DNA from: Shimazuella alba | GTDB taxonomy: Bacteria > Bacillota > Bacilli > Thermoactinomycetales > Thermoactinomycetaceae | NCBI RefSeq assembly: GCF_009831235.1 | Contig: NZ_WUUL01000008.1 | Coordinates: forward strand, 124,001-188,000 | Direction of reading: 5' to 3' | DNA length: 64,000 nt | Shown: positions 60,877 to 64,000 of the stretch, piece after piece | How positions within the stretch are numbered: position 1 is the stretch's first letter | Layout of the letters: each line of letters starts with the position of its first letter | Notes under the pieces: generated by a model | What the model saw: only the letters and a program-made list of their open reading frames with translations | Database searches by the model: none | What the model was told of the DNA's origin: nothing | Position numbers and translations under genes: made by a program

Positions 60877-61152
60877 TCAGGACACGCTCTGCTTCCTCCA
60901 GAAGTCGACAGTCATCAGTTCGAGAACATCTGTTGAACTTCGAAGTACGCCCTGACAGATCTGGTGGATCTGGGGCAGGGTCAACTTGTTGTTGACCGAC
61001 TTCGCACAGTTGATGATTTCGTTCCGGTGGTGGTCGAAGTACGCCTTCTTCTGCGGGTCGATCGGGTTCCTCTGCGCATGCTTGCTGCGGTTCAGGGCTT
61101 CCCTCTGCCCAGCGGAGAACGGGTCGACCTTCTTCTGCTTGTTGCGAGCCAC
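60877..61152 (-). CDS. GC-rich small hypothetical, cassette 4
   Basis: The 91-residue product starts MARNKQKKVDPFSAGQREAL and has a basic N-terminal half with HHRNEIINCAKSVNNKLTLP in the middle. All Lys codons are AAG and most codons end in G or C. GTG 61152 with AAGGGA. On the minus strand TTGTAA and TATAAT, 18 bases apart, lie about 40-70 bases upstream. Possibly nucleic-acid binding by charge; no family recognised. Confidence 0.72.
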   Translation of the reverse strand: MARNKQKKVDPFSAGQREALNRSKHAQRNPIDPQKKAYFDHHRNEIINCAKSVNNKLTLPQIHQICQGVLRSSTDVLELMTVDFWRKQSVS

Positions 61153-61382
61153 GGGTGTCCCTTCATGACATATAAGAAAACTAATATCATTATATCTGTC
61201 TTCCGATAGTTGTTACAACAAAGTTAATACTCGTTTTTCAGCAATAAATAAGGTTATCTTTGCCATTTGTTTGCCGATCTGATGGAGAAACTCCATTTTT
61301 TCTCTTTATTTTTTCTGATATGATAGATTTACCAAGATACATAGATTAAGTTGATTATAAGAAAAGTAGGTGATGATCACAG

Positions 61383-64000
61383 ATGGACCCAATACGTGAA
61401 AGAGTGATTCGGCTATTCCAATATCTGAAAGAGACGAAAAATCTGCAAGAAAAAATAGTTCAAACTGTCGATGAATACGAAACAGTCTGGTGGCAATCTG
61501 ATCTGATTGGCATGAGTGGAGTAGATATTTACGATATCTATAGCAATGATGAAGTATGGATGAGTGTAGAAAGACCGCAGTTAAGCGAGGCTCCTACACC
61601 TCCAAGTAAGTTGGTTGGGTGGATAACAGACTGGAAACAACCAGATAAAAAGCCAAAACCATTAGCGAGCAAAGGAAAGAAAGAGTTTCAAAAAGATACC
61701 GAGCGAGTGGAATTATTCGAGAACTGGCTCAATGACTATTGGAAACCTTGGTCTGAGGAAGTTTCATCCAAATATCGTGTAAAAAAAGTATATGACGAGC
61801 TGTTTTCCCTTTATAATCGTTTGCAGGCAGAGGGAGATAGTGTAGAAATTGTGTGGGGTCATGGATTGTTAAGTTGGGAAGTGGATGGTGTTCGTATTTC
61901 CCGTCACTTAATCGTGACACCAATGGAACTGCATTTTTACCCAGAAAAAGGTGAATTTCGTCTAACTTCCACATCGAAAGGAAGTTATATGGAGACGGAT
62001 ATGCTCACTTCCGTTGCTTTTGGACATACCAATCAGATTCATGACTTGGTTCAAGAGCAAGGTGGATTGTATTCACCGCGTCAGGAAGAAGAGTTGTCCC
62101 CTGTGCTGCAACGTGTTGTCCATGTGATTAGCCCAGACGGACATTATTCTCCACAGATGGATCAAGTGACGAAAACAAGCGGCCGTCCATTTGTTTCCTA
62201 TAGTCCTGCTGTTTTTATACGTCGCAAAGGTGTTTTTGCTTGGAATCAAGAACTGAACGAGGTGATTGATCGTTTAAACGAAGGTTATCCGATTTCTCGT
62301 GTATTATCACAATTGGTTTGGTTGGAAGATGAAGATGTTTTTTCATTTGAAAGAGACAATCAAGATGACATTTTGGGAGACCATTTGCTTTTTCCACTAC
62401 CTGCGAATCAACAACAAAAAGAAATAGTGGAAAAGCTCAATCAACAAAATGGAGTAGTAGTGCAAGGACCACCAGGTACTGGGAAGAGCCATACGATTGC
62501 AAATTTGATTTGTCATTTACTAGCACAAGGAAAACGGGTACTTGTTACAAGTGAAAAAGAACGAGTATTGGATGTATTGCGTGGTAAAATCCCACATGAA
62601 ATTCGTTCTTTGTGTGTCAGTTTTCTCGGTGGAGATGCGAAATCGGTCAAAGAGCTTGAAAACTCGATCCGTTCTATATCCGAACAGCTTTCTACAAAAC
62701 AGCTTTCAGAGTTGGAACAGAGTATTGCCGAATATGACCAAGAGTTACGAAACGTTAGAAATAATATCAATAGCATAGAAGAACAAATGGGTAAAATAGC
62801 CATGATGGATAATGCATCCAAAGAGATCGATGGAGAAAAGTGGACCCCGCTCTCTGCTGCAAAATGGCTACATCAAAACAAAGAACACAATTGGTTGCCT
62901 GATTCCATCCACTATGATATATCACAACCATTGAGTGCACAAGAAGTACAAGACCTAGTAGAAAGTTTGACTCATTTTCAACTAGAAGATCGAATTGCCC
63001 TCACCAATGTGAGACCAGATTTATCCCAATTACCTAATCCACAAACTTTTTCAGCTTTGATGCAAGAGCTGCAAATCGTAGAACAGAATGTAGAACAAAA
63101 TCGAGTCTTTTACCAAGAGTGGAATTTATCAGGCTCTATATCTCATCTACTGCCACCTGCAACACGTGTAGTGGAAGAAGCAATATTAGAGTTGCAAGAA
63201 ATTTATCGTGATTCGTGGCAATTGGCCTTGCTTCAACAAAATGGAGAGGACCATGATTGGCCAGAGCTCATCGAAGAGTTTCGTGAGAGATTGAGCTGGA
63301 TTGGTGCATATGATAAAGCTTTATTGGAATTTGAAGTAGTTTTACCTACTTCTAAATCCACTGCTACTATCAGACAAGATGTTGCTTATGTGCTGGACCG
63401 AATGAAGCAGATGAAAAGAACAGGAAGAGTTTTTCGTCAAATCACAGGTAGACAGTACTCTTACTTATTTAAAGATTGCATGATTAATGGAAAACTGGCA
63501 AAGGAACGGGAAGATTTTGAGATTATTCAAGATTTCATTGAACGAAATGACCTGAGAAATCGTGTTGTTTTAAAATGGAATCGATTGATGGAAGATATAA
63601 ATGGTCCAATGGTTGAAGCGAACACACCAAGACTGGTTCACTTATTGACAGAATGCTTGGAGCAGATTGAGTATTTACAAGCATGGCCTGCACGTGTGGC
63701 ACAACAACTAGATCCGATAGTAGAAAAACTAGGAGTTCCGCAAGTAGATTATGTCCAAATCGAATGGTATGAAGACTTTCTAAATGCATTACAGGCACTA
63801 CAAGATTATATTCAGTGGGAAAAATTAAACCAAAAATATAAGCAGCTCCATCATACTTTGTCAGTGGGTAGAGATTCCGAATATGCCCATCCGAGTTGGA
63901 ATGAACTACTGACTGCTTTACAAGAAGCAGATATTGATCGTTGGAGTCAAATATATACGAATCTGGAACGACTGGAAGGTTTACAGACAGTCTATAGTCG
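61383..64000 (+). CDS. Large superfamily 1-type AAA helicase, N-terminal part
   Basis: An open frame from ATG 61383 (SD AGGTGA) runs past the window end, at least 872 codons. Residues about 1-345 are an N-terminal region of unknown fold (EYETVWWQSDLIGMSGVDIY); Walker A, VVVQGPPGTGKSHTIANLIC, is at about 360-379, followed by GKRVLVTSEKERVLDVLRGK. A long helical insertion with coiled-coil character follows (about 430 on). UPF1-like SF1 helicases with such insertions occur in defence systems, but motifs II-VI and any nuclease domain lie outside the window. Confidence 0.8.
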   Translation, partial: MDPIRERVIRLFQYLKETKNLQEKIVQTVDEYETVWWQSDLIGMSGVDIYDIYSNDEVWMSVERPQLSEAPTPPSKLVGWITDWKQPDKKPKPLASKGKKEFQKDTERVELFENWLNDYWKPWSEEVSSKYRVKKVYDELFSLYNRLQAEGDSVEIVWGHGLLSWEVDGVRISRHLIVTPMELHFYPEKGEFRLTSTSKGSYMETDMLTSVAFGHTNQIHDLVQEQGGLYSPRQEEELSPVLQRVVHVISPDGHYSPQMDQVTKTSGRPFVSYSPAVFIRRKGVFAWNQELNEVIDRLNEGYPISRVLSQLVWLEDEDVFSFERDNQDDILGDHLLFPLPANQQQKEIVEKLNQQNGVVVQGPPGTGKSHTIANLICHLLAQGKRVLVTSEKERVLDVLRGKIPHEIRSLCVSFLGGDAKSVKELENSIRSISEQLSTKQLSELEQSIAEYDQELRNVRNNINSIEEQMGKIAMMDNASKEIDGEKWTPLSAAKWLHQNKEHNWLPDSIHYDISQPLSAQEVQDLVESLTHFQLEDRIALTNVRPDLSQLPNPQTFSALMQELQIVEQNVEQNRVFYQEWNLSGSISHLLPPATRVVEEAILELQEIYRDSWQLALLQQNGEDHDWPELIEEFRERLSWIGAYDKALLEFEVVLPTSKSTATIRQDVAYVLDRMKQMKRTGRVFRQITGRQYSYLFKDCMINGKLAKEREDFEIIQDFIERNDLRNRVVLKWNRLMEDINGPMVEANTPRLVHLLTECLEQIEYLQAWPARVAQQLDPIVEKLGVPQVDYVQIEWYEDFLNALQALQDYIQWEKLNQKYKQLHHTLSVGRDSEYAHPSWNELLTALQEADIDRWSQIYTNLERLEGLQTVYS

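Noticed and set aside
60964-61209. Plus-strand ORFs antisense to the 91-residue GC-rich gene
   Set aside because: Same reasoning as for the previous case: no SD and a shadow-type composition, while the minus frame has SD, promoter and coherent protein.

Overview
The window is a low-GC chromosomal segment of an endospore-forming member of the Bacillota, most likely from the Thermoactinomycetaceae or a close relative within the Bacilli. This rests on Bacillus-type gene order in the ribosomal and sporulation clusters, strong Shine-Dalgarno (SD) sites, frequent TTG/GTG starts, S14 of the zinc type, and a DUF2690 secreted protein of a kind I associate with mycelial bacteria. The family-level assignment is inference.

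Region 1 (1-18.6 kb) is the S10-spc-alpha ribosomal superoperon from rplC to rplQ, including secY, adk, map, a KOW-domain gene, infA, rpmJ and rpoA. It is followed by the ECF transporter module ecfA1-ecfA2-ecfT and by truA, as in Bacillus. Two proteins deviate. L22 carries an extra N-terminal ArgR-like winged-helix domain, and L24 has an enlarged KOW loop.

Region 2 (18.6-26.1 kb) is accessory: a GNAT acetyltransferase, a hydrolase relic, secreted DUF2690 and DUF4309 proteins, a two-component system followed by a lipoprotein, and small proteins. The core order resumes with rplM-rpsI (26.1-27.2 kb).

Region 3 (27.2-51.5 kb) is about 24 kb of accessory DNA placed between rpsI and the ybaK-like gene, which are close neighbours in Bacillus. 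It holds an integrase relic, a broken GNAT gene, a cation/proton antiporter, cardiolipin synthase, a gerA-gerC-gerB germinant receptor operon on the minus strand, two EthD-like genes, an AbrB/PIN toxin-antitoxin pair, a third DUF4309 protein, and a beta-glucoside locus (ChbG deacetylase, GntR regulator, GH4 glucosidase, cellobiose-type PTS). It also holds a MITE-like element, a BtrH-like protein, SnoaL-like proteins, an FMN reductase and a decayed ArsR/SRPBCC pair. Finally there is an XRE-TPR regulator followed directly by three ten-codon ORFs encoding related peptides. That last locus is my best candidate for an undescribed system, a leaderless peptide signalling module of RRNPP type.

Region 4 (51.5-61.2 kb) is the sporulation cluster ybaK-cwlD-salA-gerD-kbaA-pdaB, then glutathione peroxidase, smpB and ssrA (tmRNA). 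Four lone small genes with GC-rich codon use (Lys almost always AAG), each ending in a strong hairpin without a good U-tract, sit between these conserved genes and look like independently acquired single-gene cassettes. A three-way-junction RNA-like structure with a cUUCGg tetraloop lies upstream of smpB. The window ends inside a large superfamily 1-type AAA helicase gene (61,383 onward).
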